Shown here: one piece after another, positions 1 to 7,337 of the stretch
How positions within the stretch are numbered: the stretch's first letter is position 1
Layout: the number at the start of each line of letters is the position of its first letter
NCBI GenBank assembly: GCA_036524155.1
Contig: DATDCV010000050.1
Location: forward strand, 1-64,000
Direction: 5' to 3'
Origin: DATDCV01 sp036524155
Lineage (GTDB): Bacteria; Verrucomicrobiota; Verrucomicrobiia; Limisphaerales; UBA8199
Length of the DNA stretch: 64,000 nucleotides
Notes under the pieces: model-generated
The model's input: the letters and a program-made list of their open reading frames with translations, nothing else
What the model was told of the DNA's origin: nothing
Databases searched by the model: none
Translations under genes and position numbers: made by a program

Positions 1-1
1 G

Positions 2-1480
2 TCGGCTACGGAAATCACCACCGAAACGCTGCCGAAGGTGCTGGGGACGGCGTGCGATGTCACGGCCCCCGCCCGGGGCAGCCTCAAAGCCTTGGAGGCG
101 GTCACCACTTTCGCGTTTAAAGCCGGGCAATATATCATGGAGGTGGCCGAGGAAGGCACTAAGACCGCCGAGGCCGACGCGCGCCGCGTCGAAAGCATTC
201 TCATCGAGAAAGCGCAGTTTGAGTTCGAGGTTCAGCAAAAACTCAAAGAGTTGGAGCAATTAATCCGCCAGGAACCGGGCTTGCGGCTGGAGGCGTACGC
301 GCTCCGCGAAGCGCTGATGCAGAACATGGGCAAATACCAGGCGACCCTGGCGCGGGGCCTGCGGCTCATCGAGGAACGCGTTGCCTTCCGCAAAAACGCC
401 GCCGCCGAAACCCAGGCCAGCCGCTACCAGGACATGACCTTCCGCATCGTTCGCAACGATGCCATCCAGAAGTACCGCGCCCAGTTCGACCTCGCCGCGC
501 AATATGTTTACCTGGCGGCCATCGCCTACGATTTCGAGACGCAACTACTCGGCGGCCGACCGGGGGCAGGCCGCAATTTCCTCACCGACATCGTGAAGCA
601 GCGCGCGCTCGGCGAAGTAGTCGACGGGGTGCCGGTGGCCGGCCGTCACGGCCTGGCCGATCCGCTGGCGCGCCTGAACCAGAACTTCGGCGTGCTCAAG
701 GGCCAGTTGGGCTTCAACAATCCCCAGACCGAAACCGGGCGGTTCTCCCTGCGCAACGAACTGCTGCGCCTGCGCGAGATCTCGGACGACGAATGGCGAG
801 CCGAGTTGAAGAAACGCATCGTGGGCAATCTCTGGGACGTTCCCGAATTCCGCCGTTATTGCCGCCCCTTCGCGCCGGAATCCGCCGGGCCGCAACCCGG
901 ATTGGTCATCCGGTTCCCGACCACGGTCACGTTCGGCTTGAATTATTTTGGCTGGCCGCTCGGCGGCGGCGACAGCGCCTATGACCCTACGCTTTTCGCC
1001 ACCAAGGTGCGTTCCGCCGGTGTGTGGTTTGAGAATTACCTCGGCAGCGGACTGTCGCAAACGCCGCGCGTGTATCTCGTCCCCGCGGGCGCGGACATGA
1101 TGCGCTCGCCGTCCGGCAGCGATCTCGAGACCCGCGAGTGGCGCGTGGTGGATCAGAAGATCCCGGTGCCGTTTCCGATCGGGTTCTCGACCCTGAACGA
1201 CCCGGCGTGGATTCCCGTCAACGATTCGCTGAGCGACACTTTCGCCGATGTCCGCCGCTTCTCCAGCTTCCGCGCCTTTCACGACAGCGGCGTGTTCGAC
1301 GCGTCGGAAACCATTACGGACACGCGCCTCATCGGCCGCTCGGTCTGGAACACCGACTGGATGCTCATCATTCCCGGCGGCACCTTCCTGTCCAATCCGA
1401 CCGAAGGGCTGGACACGTTCATCAACTCGGTCGGCGACATCAAAATCTTTTTCCAGACCTACGCCTACTCGGGAAACTGA
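2..1480 (+). CDS. C-terminal part of a large (probably extracellular) protein, truncated at the left edge
   Basis: The frame is open from base 2, so the gene begins outside the window and the GTG at 38 is probably internal. Residues roughly 20-150 of the visible part are rich in Glu, Gln, Arg and Leu with heptad-like spacing, suggesting a long helical or coiled-coil region. The last 200 residues are predicted beta-rich and end in aromatic strands (IKIFFQTYAY). The layout, helices followed by a terminal beta-sandwich, recalls C-termini of very large verrucomicrobial surface proteins and loosely the Tc-toxin A subunit, but no catalytic motif is visible. The gene for a small secreted protein starts directly after the stop. 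Function unknown. Confidence 0.75.
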   Translation, partial: SATEITTETLPKVLGTACDVTAPARGSLKALEAVTTFAFKAGQYIMEVAEEGTKTAEADARRVESILIEKAQFEFEVQQKLKELEQLIRQEPGLRLEAYALREALMQNMGKYQATLARGLRLIEERVAFRKNAAAETQASRYQDMTFRIVRNDAIQKYRAQFDLAAQYVYLAAIAYDFETQLLGGRPGAGRNFLTDIVKQRALGEVVDGVPVAGRHGLADPLARLNQNFGVLKGQLGFNNPQTETGRFSLRNELLRLREISDDEWRAELKKRIVGNLWDVPEFRRYCRPFAPESAGPQPGLVIRFPTTVTFGLNYFGWPLGGGDSAYDPTLFATKVRSAGVWFENYLGSGLSQTPRVYLVPAGADMMRSPSGSDLETREWRVVDQKIPVPFPIGFSTLNDPAWIPVNDSLSDTFADVRRFSSFRAFHDSGVFDASETITDTRLIGRSVWNTDWMLIIPGGTFLSNPTEGLDTFINSVGDIKIFFQTYAYSGN

Positions 1481-1513
1481 GAACATCGCGTGAACCCTGA
1501 ATTGTCCAAGAAC

Positions 1514-2341
1514 ATGAAAACGAACCTGAATCTCAAGGTAGGGTGCGCAGTCCTCTGCGCGCCGCTCGCCCTCATCGCCCTGCTGGCCACGACCGCGTCG
1601 GCCGGCCTCCCCGAACCCGATAACCTCCTGTACGGCAGTATCAGGCTGGATAACGCCCTCGTGACGGCTGCCCGCACGGACGTGGTCATCGAAGCTCGCC
1701 GCACACTGAGTGGTCCGGCCATCAGCCGGTATCGGATGGGAACGAGCCCCGCCATGGGAGACCTCTATGTGCTCCGGCTCCAGCTCGAATCCGTGCCGCC
1801 CATCGCGGATCCGAACTCGTCGCAGATTTCGGACACGCTATTTGTGGTCGTCACTGACGGCACGGGTCTTCGCGCGCAAACGGGTTACACCATCGCCCAA
1901 CGTGGCGTCGCCCAACGGGTGGACTTTGGCGTGGCTGCAGTGGATGCGGACGGCGATGGCCTGCCGGATGCCTGGGAGTTGCTGCACTTTGCGCACCTGG
2001 GACAGACCGCCCAAACGCTCGATGTGAACGGTCAAACTGCAGGGCAAAACTACATCGCCGGCACAAACCCCAACGACACCAACGACGTGCTCCGACTCAG
2101 CATGATCCGGAGCAACGATCAGCCGGTGGTATCATTCCTGGCCCGTAGCGCCAGCGGCGTGGGTTACGAAGGACGCTCCCGCTATTACGCCCTGGAAACC
2201 TGCGTCAATCCCGCGGCCGGCGACTGGACTGACGTGCCTGAGTTTGCCTTGCTGCCCGGGAAAGATGAGCTGCTCCTCCTCCCTTCGCCGAGGACAAATT
2301 CTTCCGCCAACTTCCGCGTCCGCGTGTGGCTGCAGCCTTGA
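1514..2341 (+). CDS. Small secreted protein with a calcium-binding DxDGDGLPD segment
   Basis: A 275-residue protein with a clear signal peptide: Lys-rich N-end, hydrophobic stretch LCAPLALIALLA, and a likely cut after TTASA. I prefer ATG 1514 over GTG 1490 because it puts the signal peptide at the N-terminus. Around residues 142-155 lies VDADGDGLPDAWE, a calcium-binding motif of the thrombospondin type-3/EF-hand kind, followed by GTNPNDTND, a combination common in verrucomicrobial and planctomycete secreted proteins. The last 60 residues form a small beta-domain. It sits 33 bases after the large surface protein and may be its partner. The last 107 bases are repeated nearly perfectly at 4601-4707. 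Precise role unknown. Confidence 0.8.
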   Translation: MKTNLNLKVGCAVLCAPLALIALLATTASAGLPEPDNLLYGSIRLDNALVTAARTDVVIEARRTLSGPAISRYRMGTSPAMGDLYVLRLQLESVPPIADPNSSQISDTLFVVVTDGTGLRAQTGYTIAQRGVAQRVDFGVAAVDADGDGLPDAWELLHFAHLGQTAQTLDVNGQTAGQNYIAGTNPNDTNDVLRLSMIRSNDQPVVSFLARSASGVGYEGRSRYYALETCVNPAAGDWTDVPEFALLPGKDELLLLPSPRTNSSANFRVRVWLQP

Positions 2342-2347
2342 GGAAGT
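2241..2347 (+). repeat. Left copy of a 107-bp direct repeat
   Basis: These bases cover the end of the small secreted protein gene plus six bases past its stop. They match 4601-4707 without gaps (constant offset 2360) with three substitutions, at 2249, 2296 and 2312. Weaker similarity with short gaps extends left to about 2215. Confidence 0.9.
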
Positions 2348-2371
2348 TTCGTTGGAACTTTCTGCCGTGAA

Positions 2372-3928
2372 TCAAAAGGCGAGCTGTATTCGGGTAAACA
2401 AAACGTTTTCATCCTTTCTCGTCACAGATGCCGGCGCGCTGGTTCCGCTGCCTCCGCCACCATCAAAAGTCGCATGCGAGAAACTCGTCGCCACCTTGAC
2501 GTTGCGGTTGAGGTACCAGTTCAGACCCACCGACCATTCTTTGGCTGAATTGGCCGAAGTCCGAGGATTGGAGTAGAGCGGAAAGGCGTCGGGATCGATG
2601 TCCAGTTGCGAGTAACGTGCAACGAGCTGCCATGCGCCCCAACCGCCATTGGCTGGATTGAAGTTGCGACGTGGAATCACGCCGTTGAACGCGGCAGCCT
2701 CACCCGTAAGCACCCAACTGCCGGTGACTTGCCAGGCGGTGTGTTCCAGCCGGGCAGAATGCGCCGGACCAGCCCCGGCAAGGCTGACCTTTTGATCGGA
2801 GATCGCGTACTCCCCCAACAACCCGAATGGCCCGTAATAATAATAGGCCTGGGGCGAAACCCGCCAGTGGGCCCCGTCGGCGACCACGGACCGGTTAGTT
2901 GGATTATAGGCGAAGAACAACTGTTGCCCCACCGTCGAATAGCCGTTGTTATTGGGAAGTCCCGCCGTGTTGGTGCCTTGCATATCTTCGTAGCTGCCGG
3001 CCACACCGAAACCAAGTCCCTGGAGAGCACCGATTGAAGTGGTCTTGAAAGGCTGCAGAAAGAGCCGGCCAGCAAAAGACTTGTTGTCCTCGATGTCCAC
3101 GTTGCTGGAGTTTTTGGCGTCACCAATACCGCTGAAGATGCCCGCGGCGTAGCTGACCGAGCCGCCCAGCAGATCGCCGTGCAGCTCGAAACCCAAATCG
3201 CGATTCGGCACCAGGTCCGTAACCAATGAGCGCTCGTTGAACAGGATGTCCTTATCCGCCTGGAGCTGTTCCAGGCCAACAGGAGTTTTGAACTTCCCTG
3301 CCTGGAGCTGAAGCGCAGGCGTGTAACGGTAGTTCAGATAGGCGTCGAAAATCTGAGGCGAACCGCTGCCGCCAAAATCCGGGACGAACAGGAAGTCGAA
3401 ATCGCGAAAAACCGTGCCCTGTAAAATGGGCCGTGCCCGTCGCAACAAAATGCCGTCGTTTCCTGCAGTCCCCGAATCGTTAAAGAAGGTCCGTGAGTCC
3501 ACCTGAAGAACACCCTTTAGCTGCAGGCCAAAGGCGCCGTCCGCGGAGGTAACACCGAAGCCGTTGGCGCCGACCGTGATTTTCGGGGCTTCCTTGGCCT
3601 TAGCTTCCGCGGCCTCCTGGTCCAATTCGCGGTTTCGCTCGAGGATCTTTACTTTCTGATTCAGCTCCTCCACCTGCGCAGCGCTATTGGTATCAGGCGC
3701 AGCGGTTTGCCCCCGGTTCTCGATCAACTTAAGTTTTTGATCCAGTTCTTCGACCTTTTGTCTTAACGCGCGGAGCTCATCGGCAGGCGTGGCTGTATCC
3801 TGGGCTGTCAGGTTGGATCCGGACAAGGCCCCAATGAGCAAGATGGCAGCGAAGTAAGCTGCTGCCGCCCTGCCGCGTTCGGGCAAATCAGACCGCCGCT
3901 CGATCCGAACAAGCTGGGTAAGTTTCAT
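2372..3928 (-). CDS. Phosphate-selective porin O/P family outer-membrane protein
   Basis: A 518-residue outer-membrane channel. It has a long N-terminus with a hydrophobic core (AAYFAAILLIGALSG) and a predicted cut near TAQ. Next is a coiled coil at about 47-110 (ELRALRQKVEELDQKL), typical of trimer-forming Porin_O_P proteins. The rest is a beta-barrel with the family-typical RRARPILQGTVF and LQAGKFKTPVGLEQ segments. The chain ends in Phe (TRIQLAF), the usual signal for barrel insertion by Bam. By family it should pass phosphate or other small anions, but specificity cannot be read from sequence. It converges on the secreted protein gene (30-base gap) and stands alone between the two copies of a direct repeat. 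Confidence 0.88.
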   Translation of the reverse strand: MKLTQLVRIERRSDLPERGRAAAAYFAAILLIGALSGSNLTAQDTATPADELRALRQKVEELDQKLKLIENRGQTAAPDTNSAAQVEELNQKVKILERNRELDQEAAEAKAKEAPKITVGANGFGVTSADGAFGLQLKGVLQVDSRTFFNDSGTAGNDGILLRRARPILQGTVFRDFDFLFVPDFGGSGSPQIFDAYLNYRYTPALQLQAGKFKTPVGLEQLQADKDILFNERSLVTDLVPNRDLGFELHGDLLGGSVSYAAGIFSGIGDAKNSSNVDIEDNKSFAGRLFLQPFKTTSIGALQGLGFGVAGSYEDMQGTNTAGLPNNNGYSTVGQQLFFAYNPTNRSVVADGAHWRVSPQAYYYYGPFGLLGEYAISDQKVSLAGAGPAHSARLEHTAWQVTGSWVLTGEAAAFNGVIPRRNFNPANGGWGAWQLVARYSQLDIDPDAFPLYSNPRTSANSAKEWSVGLNWYLNRNVKVATSFSHATFDGGGGSGTSAPASVTRKDENVLFTRIQLAF

Positions 3929-4053
3929 GTTGTATAGTCGTTTTCATCCCGAAACCGCCGGTGGTCGGGTCAGCTCCGTTCTTGTTCTTGCCTCCAGTGA
4001 TCTTCGGTTGCCCGATCGACCTTATGAAATCCTAACTGAGTTTGAGGAGAGCG

Positions 4054-4248
4054 TTATGCCGCCGCCGTTTTCAACGCCTGCTCAAGGTCGCCCTTGTCGA
4101 AACGAACTTTCTCGGTCTTTTCGATCTGTACCACCCTCGCCTCATGCACCACGACTTGCACCGTCCCGAATCGTAGTGACTCAACTTGGTGCTTCAGAAC
4201 CGCCAGCCAGGCTGGCTCAGCCCCTTCGATTTCTGCTGTCCGATTCAT
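4054..4248 (-). CDS. YezD family protein (DUF2292)
   Basis: A 64-residue protein with the whole DUF2292 core: PAWLAVLKHQVESLRFGTVQVVVHEARVVQ..IEKTEKVR. Members of this family are small cytosolic proteins usually found next to sulfur assimilation genes; their molecular role is not established. A second family member lies at 30945-31178 inside the sulfur block, with the same order of conserved residues (LRYGVVQIIVHDAQVTQIERTERVR). This copy stands alone behind its own AT-rich upstream region (4260-4390), which contains nested palindromes. It may belong to the same sulfur-responsive regulon, which is inference. Confidence 0.85.
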   Translation of the reverse strand: MNRTAEIEGAEPAWLAVLKHQVESLRFGTVQVVVHEARVVQIEKTEKVRFDKGDLEQALKTAAA

Positions 4249-4282
4249 ATGGCTGCTAAATCATTTTGCGACTGCATTCTAC

Positions 4283-4314
4283 ACTAAATGATTAGTATGT
4301 CAATATGAATACTA
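4283..4314. promoter_or_regulatory. Nested AT-rich palindromes upstream of yezD
   Basis: Two overlapping inverted repeats: ACTAA-atga-TTAGT (4283-4296, its right arm starting at 4292) and TAGTAT-n10-ATACTA (4293-4314). They lie 35-65 bases upstream of the yezD start, in a stretch much richer in A+T than its surroundings. Position and symmetry fit an operator; the cognate regulator is unknown. Confidence 0.35.
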
Positions 4315-4571
4315 GTGATTATATTATGCTGATTCCGTTGGATTTATGCATGTATCGTCATTATATGCAAAGGCTAATTCAGTAGATCTGTCGAGATTTC
4401 ATCTAGAGCGGATCTCACCCAGAGAGAGCGTCGGGCGATGTAGTCAGCGCCCTTGAACATCCGGCGTTATTCGGCAATAGAACCGACAACAACCTCCAAA
4501 AAGGAGTCCCGGTATGCGCAGTGTCAGCGGCGGAATAAAGACCGCTGTATTGCATGGGAAAGTTGACCGAA

Positions 4572-4707
4572 GCCGGCGCGACTATGGACGGACGCGCCCG
4601 AGTTTGCCCTGCTGCCCGGGAAAGATGAGCTGCTCCTCCTCCCTTCGCCGAGGACCAATTCTTCCGCCAACCTCCGCGTCCGCGTGTGGCTGCAGCCTTG
4701 AGGAAGC
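4572..4707 (+). pseudogene. Duplicated 3'-end fragment of the secreted protein gene
   Basis: Bases 4601-4707 match 2241-2347 at 104 of 107 positions, including the stop codon and six bases beyond. Similarity with small gaps reaches back to about 4572. There is no signal peptide or 5' half. An ATG at 4514 with a good upstream AAGGAG precedes it, but reads the fragment in the wrong frame. This is a gene fragment left by duplication, not a functional gene. The two copies are direct repeats that bracket the porin and yezD genes. Confidence 0.85.
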
Positions 4708-4748
4708 TCGAAACCGAAACCGCCAGCCACCATCAACTTGTATTCAGA

Positions 4749-4766
4749 TAATAAAGTCGGAAACTG
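4749..4766 (+). repeat. Isolated copy of an 18-bp dispersed repeat
   Basis: Reads TAATAAAGTCGGAAACTG, one mismatch or less from the family consensus TAATAAAGTnGGAAACTG. Three more copies are clustered at 6494-6635. It lies about 40 bases after the duplicated gene fragment. Confidence 0.7.
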
Positions 4767-4858
4767 AGAGGGAGTCTAACGTCGCTGCTCAGTGGCGCGC
4801 CACTCCAGATGCAGCCAACCCAAACAGACGCGCGTCGGCGCGTCCATTGAAGCAACCG

Positions 4859-5158
4859 TTAGCCCGGTTCTTTGAGAGACTTTCGGATCCATCGTGGAGC
4901 CCGGCGGCAATCCAGCACCCGAAAAACGACTGCGTCGCCCTCAAGTATTCGATAATACACGGCATAAGGGAAGCGGTGCGCCAGCAGGCGATGATACCCG
5001 AACTGGACTCGGTGAATTCCTGCATAAAGCACCAGTGAATCAATTTCCGAAAAGAGGCTGTCTAAAAAGTAATCTCCAACGCCTTCTTGCTGCTGATTAT
5101 AGAATTCCCGGCCGCTCGCCAGATCCTCCAGAGCGGGTCGAAGGACTCGCACCTTCAT
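4859..5158 (-). CDS. RelE/ParE family toxin
   Basis: A 99-residue protein with the ParE-type fold signature: KVRVLRPALEDL near the start, a helical pair around EFYNQQQEGVGDYFLDSL, then the beta core FPYAVYYRI and VVFRVLDCRR. Its start overlaps the end of the antitoxin gene by four bases (5155-5158), the usual arrangement for translational coupling. ParE toxins poison gyrase and RelE toxins cut ribosome-bound mRNA; the sequence does not decide between them. It sits in an accessory patch with repeats and a gene fragment, as expected for a mobile or stabilising module. Confidence 0.87.
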   Translation of the reverse strand: MKVRVLRPALEDLASGREFYNQQQEGVGDYFLDSLFSEIDSLVLYAGIHRVQFGYHRLLAHRFPYAVYYRILEGDAVVFRVLDCRRAPRWIRKSLKEPG

Positions 5159-5373
5159 TTTTCAAACCGCTTTCGCAGTTCGTTCTTTGCGTCTTCCCAA
5201 TCGAGTGCTTCGATTCGCCCAGCGCCAAAGTCCGCCGCTGTCTTCTTCAGCTCTTCCTCATGCCAGGCTGGGCTCTCGAACGCGTCCTCATCCCGCGCCA
5301 AATCGGCCCACAAGGTCTCGATGATCCTTAGCTTTTCCGCAGATGGCAGTTTGCGGAGTTCAGCGATGCTCAT
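5155..5373 (-). CDS. Addiction-module antitoxin (Unstab_antitox family)
   Basis: A 72-residue protein with the pattern of PF09720 antitoxins: ELRKLPSAEKLRIIETLWADLARDE, then a Trp-containing segment (SPAWHEEELKKTAADF) and an acidic C-terminal helix (DWEDAKNELRKRFEK). These small antitoxins are almost always encoded just upstream of ParE/RelE toxins, as here. The antitoxin should bind and neutralise the toxin and may repress the operon. No obvious palindromic operator stands out in the short upstream region. Confidence 0.87.
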   Translation of the reverse strand: MSIAELRKLPSAEKLRIIETLWADLARDEDAFESPAWHEEELKKTAADFGAGRIEALDWEDAKNELRKRFEK

Positions 5374-5594
5374 GAGGAAAAGCTACGCGGAGACGGCACG
5401 CCCAGCAAGCGCGACTTTCTGCGCTAACAATGATTGAGCAGCCGGCTCGTTCGCTCATTGAGCGAGTTCGATTTCTCCCCGAGGCTCCTCATACAGAATC
5501 CGTTATACGCCGACCGGCAGAGACGTCAACCCGTCGAAAATCGGCCACCCCACCCCCGTCGTTCACCGGTTGGGGTTAGGGTTAGCTGCCGCTT

Positions 5595-5662
5595 CAACCC
5601 GCAGGGTTGGCAGACAGTAGCCGGCGGGTCGTTCGGGTGCAGCAGGGGCGAACGACCGCCGG
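5595..5662 (+). repeat. REP-like palindromic element, copy 1 (forward)
   Basis: Structure: small hairpin CAACCC-gca-GGGTTG (5595-5609), shared core GGCAGACAGTAGCCGG (5609-5624), then a larger hairpin with arms CCGGCGGGTCGTTCG (5621-5635) and CGAACGACCGCCGG (5649-5662), which pair except for one bulged G. The same layout in reverse is found at 5812-5878. Confidence 0.75.
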
Positions 5663-5811
5663 GAAAAACGCCCGCACGCCGGCGCCTCCTGAAGGGATGC
5701 CAGCATGAACCCACCGGCGTTTCACGACCGCAATTTCGGGTGGGCTCGCCCGGGCCGGTGCACGCCTTTCTGCCACCGCCTTCGGGGTGGCAGGATCATT
5801 TTACTGCCTGA

Positions 5812-5878
5812 CCGGAGGTCGCCGCCCCCCGAAGACCCTGGCGACCTCCGGCTACTGTCTGCCAATCCTTCGGATTGG
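5812..5878 (-). repeat. REP-like palindromic element, copy 2 (reverse)
   Basis: Mirror image of the element at 5595-5662. The large hairpin has perfect arms CCGGAGGTCGCC (5812-5823) and GGCGACCTCCGG (5840-5851). The core CCGGCTACTGTCTGCC (5848-5863) is the exact reverse complement of 5609-5624. The small hairpin is CCAATCC-ttc-GGATTGG (5862-5878). A further small hairpin TGCCACC/GGTGGCA lies at 5771-5792. Confidence 0.75.
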
Positions 5879-6493
5879 GGGCGGGATTCTCGTGCTTGAA
5901 TCGTTGTCCCGATCAAGCGCGCTTCATCGTTCGAGATGGCGAACGGGCAAAGACGCAGGAGGATTGGGAAAACGGCGGCGGTAAAACGTGGGTGTTGGGA
6001 GAGTGACGTTAACGCTCTGCCTCAGCCGCGACCGGCGTTTGGATTGCCAATGACCTAATCGAAGGAACCGACGAAGGTTTATACAGGCAGAAGCCTTGCG
6101 AACTCGAGCCGGTCATGCGCCGCTTACTGGTCCTGAAACGATTGGTGGAGTTGGAGCGCAAAGCCCGGGTAGAGCTGTCGCCCAAGCTGGAGCCTGAGCA
6201 AGAACCGGACGACCTGCCAGGGCAAAATCCACAGCCACCACGCCCAAGCCGCCGTTGCCCAAAGAGCGTGTCCAAGGAGCAGGGTCTTCCAGGCTAGCTG
6301 GCGCTGAACGGCGTGGCGGGCCTATAAGGCCTGCCGCGTCGCTCGGCTGCGTGCGACAGAAAGATCCCAGGCCCATGCAGCCCAAATGGTTGCGAATGCG
6401 ATCGGGGACCGTTCAGGAGTTTATTGGCCAGTTCAAGACTTTATTGTTCGGTTCAGAACAGTTTTGTCCGACTACAATTCTCCTGTACTCAGG
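5879..6493. other. Gene-poor stretch with a possible ORF remnant
   Basis: No convincing gene is present. A plus-strand frame open from 6013 to 6297 (first ATG 6115) reads WIANDLIEGTDEGLYRQ then a charged, Pro-rich tail. It looks more protein-like than its neighbours but has no clear start or ribosome site, and I do not recognise it. It may be a decayed gene. Confidence 0.3.
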
Positions 6494-6635
6494 TAATAAA
6501 CTTGGAAACTCAAAGCGAGGCTAAACCCTTGCCTTTCAGGACATGTGAAAATTCTTCAAAAGGAATAAAGTTGGAAACTGACGGACCCCGCTGCCAGTCA
6601 ACCCAACAAAGGCCAGGTAATAAAGTAGGATACTG
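6494..6635 (+). repeat. Cluster of three 18-bp dispersed repeats
   Basis: Copies at 6494-6511 (TAATAAACTTGGAAACTC), 6563-6580 (GAATAAAGTTGGAAACTG) and 6618-6635 (TAATAAAGTAGGATACTG), all on the plus strand and spaced about 69 and 55 bases apart. A fourth copy lies at 4749. Copies differ at up to three positions. Confidence 0.65.
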
Positions 6636-6708
6636 GAACCGGAAAGCCAACTTTGGATCAAGGAAGAACCTTGTACGTTCCCTTAGCGACAAGGATGGCG
6701 AAGCAGTT

Positions 6709-7332
6709 TCATTCCTTGGCCATGGCGGGCTGACGGAGCGCTTGCGCCAGTTCTTCACTGAAATCCGCGGCCAGGGCGCTCAAGGTTGTGGCGATGACCT
6801 CGGGTTTCCCGCGGGGAGACGGGCCAAAGCGTGTCAAGCGGGCTTGGCCGGTCTTCATCGGCTTATCCGAGCCAACGGCGGTGAGCCGCCAAGCCACGAG
6901 CAGAGTTCCCCGCCCTTCAGTGTCCACATCGAATTGTTGAACATCGACGGACGCTCGCAGTACCGCCGGGGCAGGTCCCTCAGAGGTGAGATAAGCCCGG
7001 TCTGACGCCAGCAGGACGGAAAGGTTTTGGGCCAGAGTTCGCCGGAAGGACTGGTCCAACCGCTCGGCCCAGAGAGCGGTTTCGAGGTACTGCAATTCGT
7101 TGTCTCCCTTGCGAGCCGCCATGGAATCCCGCAGCAGACTGGAAGGCATTTTCACAAAACCGACTTCAACGGCTGGCGGCTGCGCGTCAACCGCTGCATG
7201 ATCGGAAACCGGGATCGGCGTTAGAACGAAGTGTCGCGTGGGTACTCGTGCGGGCTTTATCACGCATCCGCCAGCAATCAAGCTGAGGCCGCACGTCATT
7301 ACCAAAACCTGGAGGTGTCTGGACCCTTTCAT
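6709..7332 (-). CDS. ABC-type transport auxiliary lipoprotein (PqiC/YmbA-like) of the Mla-type system
   Basis: A 207-residue lipoprotein. The signal sequence ends in a lipobox (LIAGGC), so Cys23 should be lipidated. Residues 30-200 fit the ABC_trans_aux family: HFVLTPIP near the start, EVGFVKMPSSLLRDSMAARKGDNELQYLE..LWAERLDQSFRRTLAQNL in the middle, and an amphipathic C-terminal helix. In PqiABC and Mla-like systems this lipoprotein links the MCE protein to the outer membrane. It is the last gene of a minus-strand operon, five bases after the MCE gene, which supports the assignment. Confidence 0.85.
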   Translation of the reverse strand: MKGSRHLQVLVMTCGLSLIAGGCVIKPARVPTRHFVLTPIPVSDHAAVDAQPPAVEVGFVKMPSSLLRDSMAARKGDNELQYLETALWAERLDQSFRRTLAQNLSVLLASDRAYLTSEGPAPAVLRASVDVQQFDVDTEGRGTLLVAWRLTAVGSDKPMKTGQARLTRFGPSPRGKPEVIATTLSALAADFSEELAQALRQPAMAKE

Positions 7333-7337
7333 AGTTA

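Noticed and set aside
545..1486. 313-codon minus-strand frame
   Set aside because: Antisense to the large surface protein end; composition is Arg/Val/Glu-rich shadow sequence.
5569..5586. Telomere-like GGTTAGGGTTAG
   Set aside because: A single short occurrence; no array and no chromosome end expected here.
5434..5811. Plus-strand frame over the REP-like region
   Set aside because: It spans palindromic repeats and has no coding signature.
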